A DNA stretch of 64,000 nucleotides from assembly GCF_014649375.1 (NCBI RefSeq), contig NZ_BMSX01000020.1, positions 1 through 64,000 on the forward strand, written 5' to 3'. Below the pieces are notes generated by a model. The model did no database searches. It was not told the origin of the DNA and saw nothing but the letters and a program-made list of their open reading frames with translations. The DNA comes from Streptomyces aurantiogriseus (lineage in GTDB: Bacteria; Actinomycetota; Actinomycetes; Streptomycetales; Streptomycetaceae). A program made the translations under genes and the position numbers. Within the stretch, counting starts at the first letter, position 1. Each line of letters begins with the position of its first letter. Positions 42,031 through 53,734 of this stretch are shown here, in pieces.

Positions 42031-43050
42031 TCATCTGCGGGGCGCGGCGTCCAGAACCTGCTGGAGCGCCTCGAACTCCTCGACGCACTTGCCGGATCCC
42101 AGCGCCACGCTGTCCAGCGGGTCCTCGGCGATGTGGATGGGCATACCGGTCTCGCGCCGCAGCCGCTCGTCGAGCCCGCGCAGCAGAGCGCCGCCGCCCG
42201 TCAGCACGATGCCGCGGTCCATGATGTCGCCGGACAGCTCGGGCGGGCACTTGTCGAGGGTGGTCTTCACGGCGTCGACGATCGCGTTGACGGGCTCCTC
42301 GATCGCCTTGCGCACTTCGGCCGCGGAGATGACGACGGTCTTGGGCAGCCCGGAGACGAGGTCCCGGCCCCGGATTTCGGTGTGCTCGTCAGCGTCGAGG
42401 TCGTACGCAGAACCGATCGTGATCTTGATCTGCTCGGCCGTCCGCTCACCGAGAAGAAGGCTGTACTCCTTCTTGATGTGCTGGATGATCGCGTTGTCCA
42501 GCTCGTCGCCCGCGACACGGATGGACTGGGCGGTCACGATGCCGCCGAGCGAGATGACCGCGACCTCCGTGGTGCCGCCGCCGATGTCCACCACCATGTT
42601 GCCCGTGGCCTCGTGGACCGGCAGGCCGGAGCCGATGGCCGCGGCCATGGGCTCCTCGATGATGTGCACCTGCCGGGCACCGGCCTGGGTCGACGCCTCG
42701 ATGACGGCGCGGCGCTCGACACCGGTGATACCGGAGGGCACACAGACGACAACCCGAGGACGGGCGAGATACCGCCGCTTGTGGATCTTCAGGATGAAGT
42801 AGCGGAGCATCCGCTCGGTGATCTCGAAGTCGGCGATGACACCGTCCTTCAGCGGACGTACGGCAACGATGTTGCCAGGGGTCCGCCCGATCATCTTCTT
42901 GGCTTCGGCGCCGACCGCGAGGATGCCACCGGTGTTGGTGTTGATCGCGACGACGGACGGCTCGTTGAGTACGATCCCGCGACCCCTGACGTACACCAGC
43001 GTGTTGGCGGTCCCGAGGTCGACAGCCATGTCACGGCCGATGAACGACAT
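42031..43050 (-). CDS. mreB: Actin-like rod-shape protein MreB
   Basis: 339 residues from ATG 43050 (M-S-F-I-G-R-D), with GGGGAA five bases upstream; an ATG 12 bases earlier and longer forms are less likely. ATPase motifs are D-L-G-T-A-N-T (phosphate 1), D-I-G-G-G-T-T-E-V (phosphate 2) and T-G-G-G-A-L-L (adenosine). In Streptomyces MreB supports spore-wall integrity and not vegetative tip growth. First gene of mreBCD-mrdA-rodA. Confidence 0.93.
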   Translation of the reverse strand: MSFIGRDMAVDLGTANTLVYVRGRGIVLNEPSVVAINTNTGGILAVGAEAKKMIGRTPGNIVAVRPLKDGVIADFEITERMLRYFILKIHKRRYLARPRVVVCVPSGITGVERRAVIEASTQAGARQVHIIEEPMAAAIGSGLPVHEATGNMVVDIGGGTTEVAVISLGGIVTAQSIRVAGDELDNAIIQHIKKEYSLLLGERTAEQIKITIGSAYDLDADEHTEIRGRDLVSGLPKTVVISAAEVRKAIEEPVNAIVDAVKTTLDKCPPELSGDIMDRGIVLTGGGALLRGLDERLRRETGMPIHIAEDPLDSVALGSGKCVEEFEALQQVLDAAPRR

Positions 43051-43904
43051 TGAGTTCCCCATCAGGATTCGGCTGGCCTTCCCATGAGCTTTTTGAGGGC
43101 TTTTCAGGTCGGCGAGGTGGGTGCTGTGACGTGAAGGCTTCCATCGTAAACGCGCCTCCCCGAACACTGCGCGAGGGTCTTCGCCATTGTCAGCAGATGC
43201 CGCGGCGCCCCGCTTCTGGAGACGGTCCATCGGGGGCACGCGTTCCCCCGATCGCCACGCATATGCCAAGCGATGGCCGAAAAGGTACGGCTTCCCCCTG
43301 GTCAGCCGCACAAGCAAGCTGACGTCGAGTCAGAAAAATTTCCGAAACCTTCGCGCGCCACACCGCGCGCGGTTCGACTCCGAGGGGCCACGCGGCGAGC
43401 TCATGACTGCGCGTCGGACACAGGGCACGCCGTGGCCGGGCACCCACGACTCCGAGCGACCACTCGGGGAGGCCACGGCTGCACAGCGAGTTCGGGATGC
43501 GTCGGGGGTACGAGGCCTCGGGCGGCGGGCCCGAGTGGCGCGGGGTGACGGCTCCGGGTTGGCCCGGGCCGCGCTCCGGAACCCGACGACGGACACGGGA
43601 GAGCCCGGGCGGCGCACCGGACGAACGCGGCGAGAGACACGGGAGAGCCCGGGCGGCGCTCCGGACGAACGCGGCAAAGTGACACGGGAGAGCCCGGGCA
43701 GCGCTCCGGGCGAAGCTCCAACAGCCATGCCCCTCCGAGAACCCGGCGAGGCCGTGCGCCCCCGCCGCAGGGCGAGGCGGGCAGGGGCGGGAGCCGGTCG
43801 GGGGGCGTCGTTCGAGTGTTGCCCCGTGGCGCGGACGAACAGAGGGAGGGTGTGGCGTCAGAATCCGGTCGCCCGTGGGGAGTCGCCGCCCGACTCCCGG
43901 AGGG
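43051..43904. other. Long gene-free leader between ndk and mreB
   Basis: About 850 bases hold no convincing gene. The mreB-proximal part (43051-43330) is lower in GC and must contain its promoter. The rest is very G+C rich with tandem repeats (43592-43710), and frames there show only repetitive Arg/Pro/Gly codons. Confidence 0.5.
43592..43710. repeat. Three 44-45-bp tandem repeats upstream of mreB
   Basis: Units start at 43592, 43636 and 43681, each opening GACACGGGAGAGCCCGGGC and continuing to GAACGCGGC; a degenerate fourth unit seems to precede them near 43546. The spacing (44 then 45) is not a multiple of three, arguing against a coding repeat. Confidence 0.8.
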
Positions 43905-44318
43905 CTACGCCCGGCCGGGGAAGAAGATCTTCACCTCGCGCTCGGCAGACTCCTCGGAGTCGGAGGCGTGGATCAGGTTCTCGCGGACGATGACGCCGTA
44001 GTCGCCGCGGATGGAGCCGGGGGCGGCGGCGATGGGGTCGGTCGGGCCGGCCAGTGCGCGGACGCCCTCGATGACCCGCTCGCCCTCGACGATCAGGGCG
44101 ACCACGGGGCCGGAGGACATGAACTCCACCAGCGGCTCGTAGAAGGGCTTGCCCTTGTGCTCGCCGTAGTGCTGCTCCAGCGTGTCCTGGTCCAGCGTGC
44201 GCAGCTCCAGCGCGGTGATCTGCCAGCCGGCCTTCCGCTCGATACGGCTGATGATCTCGCCGGTCAGGCCGCGACGGACGGCGTCGGGCTTGAGGAGGAC
44301 GAGGGTGCGCTGGCTCAC
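43905..44318 (-). CDS. ndk: Nucleoside diphosphate kinase
   Basis: 137 residues, the normal bacterial length. R-T-L-V-L-L-K-P-D-A-V begins the protein, and the phosphoryl-carrying His is residue 117 in N-L-I-H-A-S-D-S. The enzyme balances NTP and dNTP pools by transferring phosphate from ATP through the His. It ends the valS-folC-DUF4233-ndk run. Confidence 0.95.
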   Translation of the reverse strand: MSQRTLVLLKPDAVRRGLTGEIISRIERKAGWQITALELRTLDQDTLEQHYGEHKGKPFYEPLVEFMSSGPVVALIVEGERVIEGVRALAGPTDPIAAAPGSIRGDYGVIVRENLIHASDSEESAEREVKIFFPGRA

Positions 44319-44382
44319 GGGAAGACTCCTTCTACTGCCGATGTGCGGTGGGATGAGGTTACAGGGCGTGTCCGGACGCCTG

Positions 44383-44748
44383 TCACACAGCGTCAGCAGC
44401 GTCCGTGGAGGGCGAGTCGGCCTGCGCCGCGAAACGCGCCTTCGCCTCGTCGATCTTGCGGCCGAAGTGCACGGACGCCCACCACAGGGCGCCGAAGAGC
44501 ACCCCCAGGACGAACATCATCGGGACGAAGAACCCGGACGCGACGAGGGCGATCTGCAGGGCCCAGCCGAGGGCGACGCCCCCGGGCCTGGTCACCATGC
44601 CGCACAGCACCACGCTCAGGAACATCGCGATGCCGCACACCGTCCACACCGTGGACATGGACAGGTCGGGGTCCTTCATGGCGACGAGACCCGCGAAGCC
44701 GATGATGAAGAACTCGCCGATCAGGGTCGAGGAGCAGAGCGTACGCAT
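44383..44748 (-). CDS. DUF4233 membrane protein
   Basis: 121 residues with three to four hydrophobic helices (F-F-I-I-G-F-A-G-L-V-A-M, V-C-G-I-A-M-F-L-S-V-V-L) and a W-W-A-S-V-H-F-G-R-K end segment typical of the DUF4233 family. It starts 10 bases after the folC stop, the standard actinobacterial arrangement. Function is unknown. Confidence 0.8.
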   Translation of the reverse strand: MRTLCSSTLIGEFFIIGFAGLVAMKDPDLSMSTVWTVCGIAMFLSVVLCGMVTRPGGVALGWALQIALVASGFFVPMMFVLGVLFGALWWASVHFGRKIDEAKARFAAQADSPSTDAADAV

Positions 44749-44758
44749 CTTTCAGACC

Positions 44759-46279
44759 TCAGCCCTTTCCCAGCAGCAGTCGGGCTTCGCCGACCGTGAT
44801 GACGGAACCGGTGACCAGCACGCCACCGCCCGCGAACTCGCCCTCCTCCTCGGCGAGCGTGATCGCCGCCTCAAGGGCGTCGGGCAGCCGCGGCTCGACC
44901 TGGACGCGCTCCTCGCCGAACACCTCGACGGCGATCGCGGCCAGCTCGTCGGCGTCCATCGCGCGGTGGCTGGAGTTCTGGGTGACGACGATCTCCGCGA
45001 AGATCGGCTCGAACGCCTCCAGCAGCCCCCGCACGTTCTTGTCCCCGCTGGCGCCGACCACGCCGATCAGCCGGCTGAAGTCGAAGGCCTCCCCGACCGC
45101 CTCGGCGGTGGCACGCGCGCCGGCCGGGTTGTGGGCGGCGTCGAGCACGACGGTCGGGGACCGCCGTACGACCTCGAGCCGGCCCGGTGACGACACGGAC
45201 GCGAAGGCCTTGCGGACGGTGTCGACGTCCAGCGGCTCGGGCCGCTGGGAGCCGACGCCGAAGAACGCCTCGACGGCGGCGAGAGCGACAGCCGCGTTGT
45301 GGGCCTGGTAGGCGCCGTGGAGGGGGAGGTACAGCTCGGTGTACTCGCCGCCGAGCCCGCGCAGCGTGAGCAGCTGCCCGCCGACGGCGGCCTGCCGGGC
45401 CACGACCCCGAACTCCAGCCCCTCCCGGGCCACGGTCGCATCGACCTCGACGGCCTTCTTCAGCAGGACCTGGGCGGCGTCGACGGGCTGCTGGGCCAGG
45501 ATGACCGTCGCGTCCTGCTTGACGATGCCGGCCTTCTCGGCGGCGATCGCGGCGGGCGTCTCACCGAGCCGGTCGGTGTGGTCGAGATCGATCGGGGTGA
45601 CGACGGCGACGTCCCCGTCGATGACGTTCGTCGCGTCCCAGGAGCCGCCCATCCCGACCTCGACGACGGCCACGTCGACGGGGGCGTCGGCGAAGGCGGC
45701 GTAGGCCATGCCGGTCAGCACCTCGAAGAAGGACAGCCGGTACTCCTGCTGCGAGTCGATCATCTCGACGTACGGCTTGATGTCGTTGTACGTCTCGACG
45801 AACCGCTCGGCGGAGATGGGCGCCCCGTCGAGACTGATCCGCTCGGTGATCGACTGGACGTGGGGGGACGTGTACCGGCCCGTGCGCAGCTCGAAGGCGC
45901 CCAGCAGGGCCTCGATCATGCGGGCGGTGGAGGTCTTGCCGTTGGTCCCCGTGATGTGGATCGAGGGGTACGACCGCTGGGGCTCCCCCAGCACGTCCAT
46001 CAGTGCGGCGATGCGGCTGACGGACGGCTCCAGCTTGGTCTCGCCCCAGCGCGTCGCCAGCTCCGCCTCGACCTCGCGCAGGGCCTTGTCGACCTCGGGG
46101 TCCTCGGGGCGCGCGGGCACCTCGGTGCTGGGCGGCCCGCCCTGCGTGCGCAGGGTGCGGCTGCCGGCCTCGATGACCGCGAGATCGGGGTCGCGGTCGG
46201 TCTCGGCCGCGATGATCTCCTCGAAGGAGTCGAGGGGGTCGGGCTGGTCGTTGTTGCCGTTCGGGGGGAGCTCGCTCAC
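44759..46279 (-). CDS. folC: Dihydrofolate synthase/folylpolyglutamate synthase
   Basis: 506 residues; the first 70 are an extra acidic leader before the conserved start (I-A-A-L-M-D-V-L-G-E-P-Q). The P-loop I-T-G-T-N-G-K-T-S-T is at about residue 108, and further Mur-ligase-family motifs include V-E-V-G-M-G-G-S-W-D-A-T-N and L-D-A-A-H-N-P-A-G. It joins glutamate to dihydropteroate and lengthens the folate polyglutamate tail. Downstream of valS in the usual order. Confidence 0.92.
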   Translation of the reverse strand: MSELPPNGNNDQPDPLDSFEEIIAAETDRDPDLAVIEAGSRTLRTQGGPPSTEVPARPEDPEVDKALREVEAELATRWGETKLEPSVSRIAALMDVLGEPQRSYPSIHITGTNGKTSTARMIEALLGAFELRTGRYTSPHVQSITERISLDGAPISAERFVETYNDIKPYVEMIDSQQEYRLSFFEVLTGMAYAAFADAPVDVAVVEVGMGGSWDATNVIDGDVAVVTPIDLDHTDRLGETPAAIAAEKAGIVKQDATVILAQQPVDAAQVLLKKAVEVDATVAREGLEFGVVARQAAVGGQLLTLRGLGGEYTELYLPLHGAYQAHNAAVALAAVEAFFGVGSQRPEPLDVDTVRKAFASVSSPGRLEVVRRSPTVVLDAAHNPAGARATAEAVGEAFDFSRLIGVVGASGDKNVRGLLEAFEPIFAEIVVTQNSSHRAMDADELAAIAVEVFGEERVQVEPRLPDALEAAITLAEEEGEFAGGGVLVTGSVITVGEARLLLGKG

Positions 46280-46318
46280 GGGGTCAGTCTACGGAGCGGA
46301 GGTGACAGAGGAGGGCGA

Positions 46319-46349
46319 AGGCCCCCGGAGCTGTGTGTTCCGGGGGCCT
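46319..46349 (-). terminator. Hairpin between valS and folC
   Basis: An 11-bp perfect stem (46319-46329 with 46339-46349) with a 9-base loop, beyond the valS stop. It would end or attenuate the valS transcript before folC. Confidence 0.75.
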
Positions 46350-46373
46350 CCAGCATCGCTGGGCAACGCAGAG

Positions 46374-48998
<2,625 letters not shown>

Positions 48999-49134
48999 GG
49001 GCTCAGTTTAGAGGTGTCACGGCGCCGTCCCGAAACGCGTTTGTTCTGTAACGGTGGGGACCCCGACGCCATGGGGGGACTGGGGTTGAGCCAGGATGTG
49101 AAAATCACATAAGCATCTGGAGGGGAACCCAGAA

Positions 49135-50106
49135 ATGAGCTACAACCAGCCGGGCCCGTACGGCGGGCAGCAGCCTCAGCAGCCCGGCCCGTACGGCCAG
49201 CCGGGTCCGTACGGCCAGCAGCCGCAGGCCCCTCAGCCCCAGCCCGGCTACGGCTACCCCCAGCAGCCCCCGCAGGGTGCCCCGCCCCAGACCCCTCCGT
49301 ACGGCCAACAGCCCGGCCCGTACGGCCAGCAGCCCCCCACCCCTCCCTACGGGCAGCAGCCCCCCTACGGCCAGCAGCCCCCGTACGGCCAGGCCCCCTA
49401 CGGCGTCCCGCAGCCGCCGGTCCCGGGCGGCGGCAAGAAGAAGACCGGCATCATCATCGGCGCGGTCGCGGTCGTGGCGGCGATCGGCGTGGGCGCGTAC
49501 TTCGTGATCGGCGGGGGCGGGGGTGCGGGGGGTCTGGAGGACGACGGTCCGCACAAGCTGACCGCGCCGAACTCCCTGTTGTCCGACAAGTACAAGCGGA
49601 TGGGTGATTCGTCGGAGGAGGAGGCGAGTTCCAGCGACGAGAAGGACCTCGCCAAGGCCGGCGTCAGCGACGCGACGTCGATCGGCGCCATCTACTCGAC
49701 GATGGACCTGACATCCATCGACACCAGCGACCCAACCGAGCTGGCGAAGACGGAGACCGCCGAGAACGTCACCTTCTTCGGTGTGTACGGCAAGGTAGCG
49801 GATCCCGAGAAGGCCCTCGACATCACCTTCACACAGATGAAGACGGAGTCGGACGACGACGTCACGCTGATCGGCGAAGCCGAGAGCGTCGAGCCCGACG
49901 GCCTGGACGGCGCCGTGATGAAATGCCAGAAGGCAGAGAGCAAGCACGGCCTGACCGACAAGACCCAGACGACCTACCTGTGCATCTGGGCTGACTACAG
50001 CACCATGGGCGTGGTCGAGCCCACCTCGGGCTCCAAGACGTACTCGCTCGATGAGTCAGCCAAGATCGCGGCCGACCTGCGCAAGGAAGTCCGCGTCAAG
50101 GCCTGA
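49135..50106 (+). CDS. Membrane-anchored protein with Gln/Pro/Gly/Tyr-rich cytosolic repeat
   Basis: 323 residues from ATG 49135, with GGAGGGG about ten bases upstream. The first 95 residues are low-complexity repeats built on P-Y-G-Q-Q-P and Q-Q-P-G-P-Y-G-Q. A K-K-K-T-G-I-I-I-G-A-V-A-V-V-A-A-I membrane helix follows at about 100-125, then a Gly run and a 190-residue acidic outer domain with two Cys residues that could form a disulphide. Many Streptomyces genes share this layout of disordered N-tail, one membrane segment and outer domain; function is unknown. Confidence 0.75.
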   Translation: MSYNQPGPYGGQQPQQPGPYGQPGPYGQQPQAPQPQPGYGYPQQPPQGAPPQTPPYGQQPGPYGQQPPTPPYGQQPPYGQQPPYGQAPYGVPQPPVPGGGKKKTGIIIGAVAVVAAIGVGAYFVIGGGGGAGGLEDDGPHKLTAPNSLLSDKYKRMGDSSEEEASSSDEKDLAKAGVSDATSIGAIYSTMDLTSIDTSDPTELAKTETAENVTFFGVYGKVADPEKALDITFTQMKTESDDDVTLIGEAESVEPDGLDGAVMKCQKAESKHGLTDKTQTTYLCIWADYSTMGVVEPTSGSKTYSLDESAKIAADLRKEVRVKA

Positions 50107-50280
50107 CGACCCGAAAACCCCAGAGGAAGGTCCATCGCACGGTCGGGATCCTCCGCCTGTGTCGGAAGTTCAGTCAGGTTGCACAGAGGGTGACGCACCG
50201 CACAGTTTTCGCGGGCTCCCCACACGCCTCGACGAAGTTCCTAACATGATCACGTCAAACAACGCGCGAATGGGGGCACT

Positions 50281-50718
50281 GTGCGCAATCGCATCTCCTT
50301 GCTCATCGCGGCATCCGTGGCGTCACTGGCGATACCCGTAGCGGCTACTCCCGCAGCAGCTGCCAACTACGAGAACTCGTGCTTCAGCGCTGGCGTCGCC
50401 GTAGCCGGGGCGAGTGGCGGAGGCAGGTGGAACTACGCGAGCCGGACAAAGCTGGACCCTATGACTTTGTTCGTCACGGACAGGAAGGCGGACGGACACA
50501 GCGTGGGGGTAAGGCTCGTCACGCGGAGGAGCAACGGCACCAACGCCTACTGGGCGTGGCACCGTCTTTACGCCGGCGCCGGAAACACCGAAAGCTGGGG
50601 AACGAGCCTTACGGACTCGGCGGGTGTTCGGCAAGCCTGGACACAGGTGGCTGTGTTCGAAGGCGACGCCGTTCTCCAGCTTTGCGTGACGCCCACGGGA
50701 ACCAACCAGCACTGGTAG
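50281..50718 (+). CDS. Small secreted protein
   Basis: 145 residues from GTG 50281, with GGGGGC just upstream. A Sec signal peptide (residues 1-27, L-L-I-A-A-S-V-A-S-L-A-I-P-V-A-A-T-P-A-A-A-A) precedes a mature domain with two Cys residues (one near residue 34, one near the end). The mature part is strand-rich with several Trp. I recognise no family. The lower GC and lone position between valS and clpX suggest an accessory gene. Confidence 0.6.
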   Translation: MRNRISLLIAASVASLAIPVAATPAAAANYENSCFSAGVAVAGASGGGRWNYASRTKLDPMTLFVTDRKADGHSVGVRLVTRRSNGTNAYWAWHRLYAGAGNTESWGTSLTDSAGVRQAWTQVAVFEGDAVLQLCVTPTGTNQHW

Positions 50719-50847
50719 CGCGCAAAGCAGCCGAGCGAGGGCGTACACCGCAACGTCGCGGCGCGTAGCGTCAAGCTCCGCAGACGTTTTACCGTCTTCT
50801 GCCATGCACTCATCTCCCGCGCAGCAGACTCGTTACAACGCAATCAA

Positions 50848-50887
50848 GAAGAAGGCGCCCGGTCGAGGTTCACCGGGCGCCTTCTTC
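50848..50887 (-). terminator. Terminator of clpX
   Basis: A perfect 16-bp stem (50848-50863 with 50872-50887) and an 8-base loop, starting 15 bases from the clpX stop. It could also stop leftover plus-strand transcription from 50281. Confidence 0.85.
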
Positions 50888-50901
50888 AATCTCCGCGCTG
50901 T

Positions 50902-52191
50902 CTACGCCGTCTTCTGCTCGCCCGGCCCCCGGCCGCCCCGCGCCTCCCGCGGGATCAGGGTCGGGTTGACGTTGGAGTGGACGACGTCCGCGGTGATGAC
51001 GACCCGGGCGACGTCCTTGCGGGACGGGACCTCGTACATCACCGACATGAGGACCTCCTCCATGATGGCGCGCAGGCCGCGGGCGCCCGTCTGGCGGAGG
51101 ATCGCCTGGTCGGCGATGGCTTCGAGGGCCTCGCGCTCGAAGTCCAGTTCCACGCCGTCGAGTTCGAAGAGGCGCTGGTACTGCTTGACCAGTGCGTTGC
51201 GCGGCTCGATGAGGATCTGGAGGAGGGCCTCGCGGTCCAGGTTGTGGACCGAGGTGATGACCGGCAGACGGCCGATGAACTCGGGGATCATGCCGAACTT
51301 GACCAGGTCCTCGGGCATGACGTCCTCGAACTGGTCCTTTGCCTCCAGCTCCCGCTTGGAGCGGATCGTCGCGCCGAAGCCGATGCCCTTGGCGCCGGCC
51401 CGGGTCTCGATGATCTTCTCCAGGCCCGCGAAGGCACCGCCCACGATGAACAGGACGTTCGTCGTGTCGATCTGGATGAACTCCTGGTGCGGGTGCTTGC
51501 GGCCGCCCTGCGGCGGGACGGAGGCCGTCGTGCCCTCGAGGATCTTCAGCAGGGCCTGCTGCACGCCCTCGCCGGACACATCACGCGTGATCGAGGGGTT
51601 TTCACTCTTCCGCGCGACCTTGTCGATCTCGTCGATGTAGATGATCCCGGTCTCGGCCTTCTTGACGTCGTAGTCGGCCGCCTGGATCAGCTTGAGCAGG
51701 ATGTTCTCGACGTCCTCGCCCACATACCCGGCCTCGGTCAGCGCCGTGGCGTCGGCGATCGCGAACGGGACGTTCAGCATGCGCGCCAGGGTCTGCGCGA
51801 GGAGGGTCTTGCCGGAGCCCGTGGGGCCCAGCAGAAGGATGTTCGACTTCGCCAACTCGATGGCGTCGTCGCGGCCTTGGGCGCCGCCGTTCTCACCGGC
51901 CTGGACGCGCTTGTAGTGGTTGTACACCGCGACCGACAGGGCCTTCTTGGCGGCCTCCTGGCCGACCACGTAGCCCTCGAGGAACTCGTAGATCTCGCGC
52001 GGCTTCGGGAGTTCCTCCCAGCGGACCTCACTGGTCTCCGCGAGCTCTTCCTCGATGATCTCGTTACAGAGATCGATGCACTCGTCGCAGATGTACACAC
52101 CGGGCCCTGCGATGAGCTTCTTGACCTGCTTCTGGCTCTTGCCGCAGAACGAGCACTTGAGCAGATCGCCGCCGTCACCGATGCGTGCCAC
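50902..52191 (-). CDS. clpX: ATP-dependent Clp protease ATP-binding subunit ClpX
   Basis: 429 residues from GTG 52191 (V-A-R-I-G-D-G-G); the longer frame upstream lacks conserved sequence. The N-terminal zinc domain is C-S-F-C...C-D-E-C, followed by Walker A G-P-T-G-S-G-K-T at about 120 and Walker B I-I-Y-I-D-E-I-D-K. The I-G-F-G loop (G-I-G-F-G-A), used to dock on ClpP, is present. It unfolds tagged or specific substrates and feeds them to ClpP. The 193-base gap to clpP2 probably contains its own promoter. Confidence 0.95.
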   Translation of the reverse strand: MARIGDGGDLLKCSFCGKSQKQVKKLIAGPGVYICDECIDLCNEIIEEELAETSEVRWEELPKPREIYEFLEGYVVGQEAAKKALSVAVYNHYKRVQAGENGGAQGRDDAIELAKSNILLLGPTGSGKTLLAQTLARMLNVPFAIADATALTEAGYVGEDVENILLKLIQAADYDVKKAETGIIYIDEIDKVARKSENPSITRDVSGEGVQQALLKILEGTTASVPPQGGRKHPHQEFIQIDTTNVLFIVGGAFAGLEKIIETRAGAKGIGFGATIRSKRELEAKDQFEDVMPEDLVKFGMIPEFIGRLPVITSVHNLDREALLQILIEPRNALVKQYQRLFELDGVELDFEREALEAIADQAILRQTGARGLRAIMEEVLMSVMYEVPSRKDVARVVITADVVHSNVNPTLIPREARGGRGPGEQKTA

Positions 52192-52384
52192 GGTGTGCTT
52201 CCCCTTCGCCTGGGAGACGCCTGGACGTCTTTCGAGTCCAGCGGCTCCTGGTGCTGCCTTATGTCGACGGTACCTTGCCGAGCCCCCCGTTCGGGCCCCC
52301 CTTGGCACGGTTCACGTCCACTCACTTGCATACGGACGTGTCACACGGTGCCAAGGGGCGGCAGACGATACTCCCCTTCCCGCG

Positions 52385-53065
52385 CTAGCGCAGGGAGGTG
52401 TTGTTCATCTTCCGGGTCGAGATGATCTGGTCGATCAGGCCGTACGACAGAGCGTCCTCGGCCGTGAGGATCTTGTCGCGCTCGATGTCCTCGCGGATCT
52501 TCTCGATGGGCGTGGTGGAGTGCTTGGCCAGCATCTCCTCCAGCTGCGAACGCATCCGCAGGATCTCGTTCGCGGCGATCTCCAGGTCGGAGACCTGACC
52601 GCGGCCGGTCTCACTGTACGGCTGGTGGATCAGCACGCGCGCGTTCGGCAGCGCCATGCGCTTGCCGGGCGTACCGGCGGCCAGCAGCACGGCCGCGGCG
52701 GAGGCCGCCTGGCCCATGCAGACCGTCTGGATGTCCGGCTTCACGAACTGCATCGTGTCGTAGATCGCGGTCAGCGCCGTGAAGGAGCCGCCGGGGCTGT
52801 TGATGTAGACCGAGATGTCCCGGTCGGGGTCCATCGACTCCAGGCACAGCAGCTGCGCCATGACGTCGTTGGCCGAGGCGTCGTCGATCTGGACGCCCAG
52901 GAAGATCACCCGCTCCTCGAAGAGCTTCGCGTACGGGTCGTACTCGCGGATGCCCTGCGAGGTGCGCTCGACGAAGCGCGGGATGACGTACCGGGACTCG
53001 GCGACGGGGCCCGCGTACTCGGCGCGCGTGCGGTCGTACAGGCCGCTGCCGGGGAAGTCGTTCAC
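52385..53065 (-). CDS. clpP2: ATP-dependent Clp protease proteolytic subunit ClpP2
   Basis: 226 residues. The active Ser lies in M-G-Q-A-A-S-A-A-A and the His in L-I-H-Q-P-Y; the catalytic Asp is in the A-K-H-S-T...D-I-E-R-D region. The 15-25 residue N-terminal extension is typical of actinobacterial ClpP2. Actinobacterial ClpP1 and ClpP2 form a mixed two-ring barrel, and both genes lie here with a 51-base gap. Confidence 0.93.
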   Translation of the reverse strand: MNDFPGSGLYDRTRAEYAGPVAESRYVIPRFVERTSQGIREYDPYAKLFEERVIFLGVQIDDASANDVMAQLLCLESMDPDRDISVYINSPGGSFTALTAIYDTMQFVKPDIQTVCMGQAASAAAVLLAAGTPGKRMALPNARVLIHQPYSETGRGQVSDLEIAANEILRMRSQLEEMLAKHSTTPIEKIREDIERDKILTAEDALSYGLIDQIISTRKMNNTSLR

Positions 53066-53116
53066 TGTCTGTCTCCTAGGGGCTGAGGCGGTCGGCTGGG
53101 GGCTCTGCTGGGGGCC

Positions 53117-53734
53117 TCAGGCCCCGGTGCCGCCGCCGCCCGGCATGCCGGCGGCCGTGGCGATCACGTCGTCGATGAGGCCGTAGTGCTTGGCCTCGAA
53201 GGCGTCGAACCAGCGGTCGCGGTCCGAGTCACGGGTGATCTGCTCGACCGACTGGCCGGTGTGCTGGGCCGTGAGCTCGGCCATGCGCTTCTTGGTGTGC
53301 AGCAGCCGCTCGGCGTGGATCTTGATGTCCGAGGCCGAGCCCGCCAGGCCGGCGGAGGGCTGGTGGATCAGGATCTCGGCGTTCGGCAGGGCGAAACGCT
53401 TGCCGGGCGTGCCCGCGCTGAGCAGGAACTGGCCCATCGAGGCCGCGAGGCCCATGGCGATGGTCACCACGTCGTTCTTGATGTACTGCATGGTGTCGTA
53501 GATCGCCATGCCGGCCGTGATCGAACCGCCGGGGCTGTTGATGTAGAGGTAGATGTCCTTGTCCGGGTCGGCGGCAAGGAGCAGCAGCTGTGCGGTGATC
53601 TTGTTCGCGATGTCGTCGTCGACCGGCTGGCCGAGGAAGATGATCCGCTCGTTGAGCAGCCGGTTGTAGACATGGTCGCCGAGGCCTCCGCCGATGGAAG
53701 GCTCGCCGGCGGCGGAGGGCATCAGATTCGTCAC
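53117..53734 (-). CDS. clpP1: ATP-dependent Clp protease proteolytic subunit ClpP1
   Basis: 205 residues from GTG 53734 (V-T-N-L-M-P-S-A-A-G), preferred to the longer frame by similarity to Streptomyces ClpP1. The active Ser is in M-G-L-A-A-S-M-G-Q and the His in I-L-I-H-Q-P-S. The C-terminus is Gly-rich (G-M-P-G-G-G-G-T-G-A). First gene of clpP1-clpP2; a candidate ClgR operator lies about 150 bases upstream. Confidence 0.93.
   Translation of the reverse strand: MTNLMPSAAGEPSIGGGLGDHVYNRLLNERIIFLGQPVDDDIANKITAQLLLLAADPDKDIYLYINSPGGSITAGMAIYDTMQYIKNDVVTIAMGLAASMGQFLLSAGTPGKRFALPNAEILIHQPSAGLAGSASDIKIHAERLLHTKKRMAELTAQHTGQSVEQITRDSDRDRWFDAFEAKHYGLIDDVIATAAGMPGGGGTGA

Noticed and set aside
43187..43993. 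Frames of 90-268 codons in the mreB upstream region on both strands
   Set aside because: They are made of Arg/Gly/Pro repeats created by the tandem DNA repeats, with no ribosome site and repeat spacing not divisible by three.
48999..49134. T-box or other riboswitch upstream of valS
   Set aside because: The gap is 136 bases with no T-box sequence or specifier stem that I can find.
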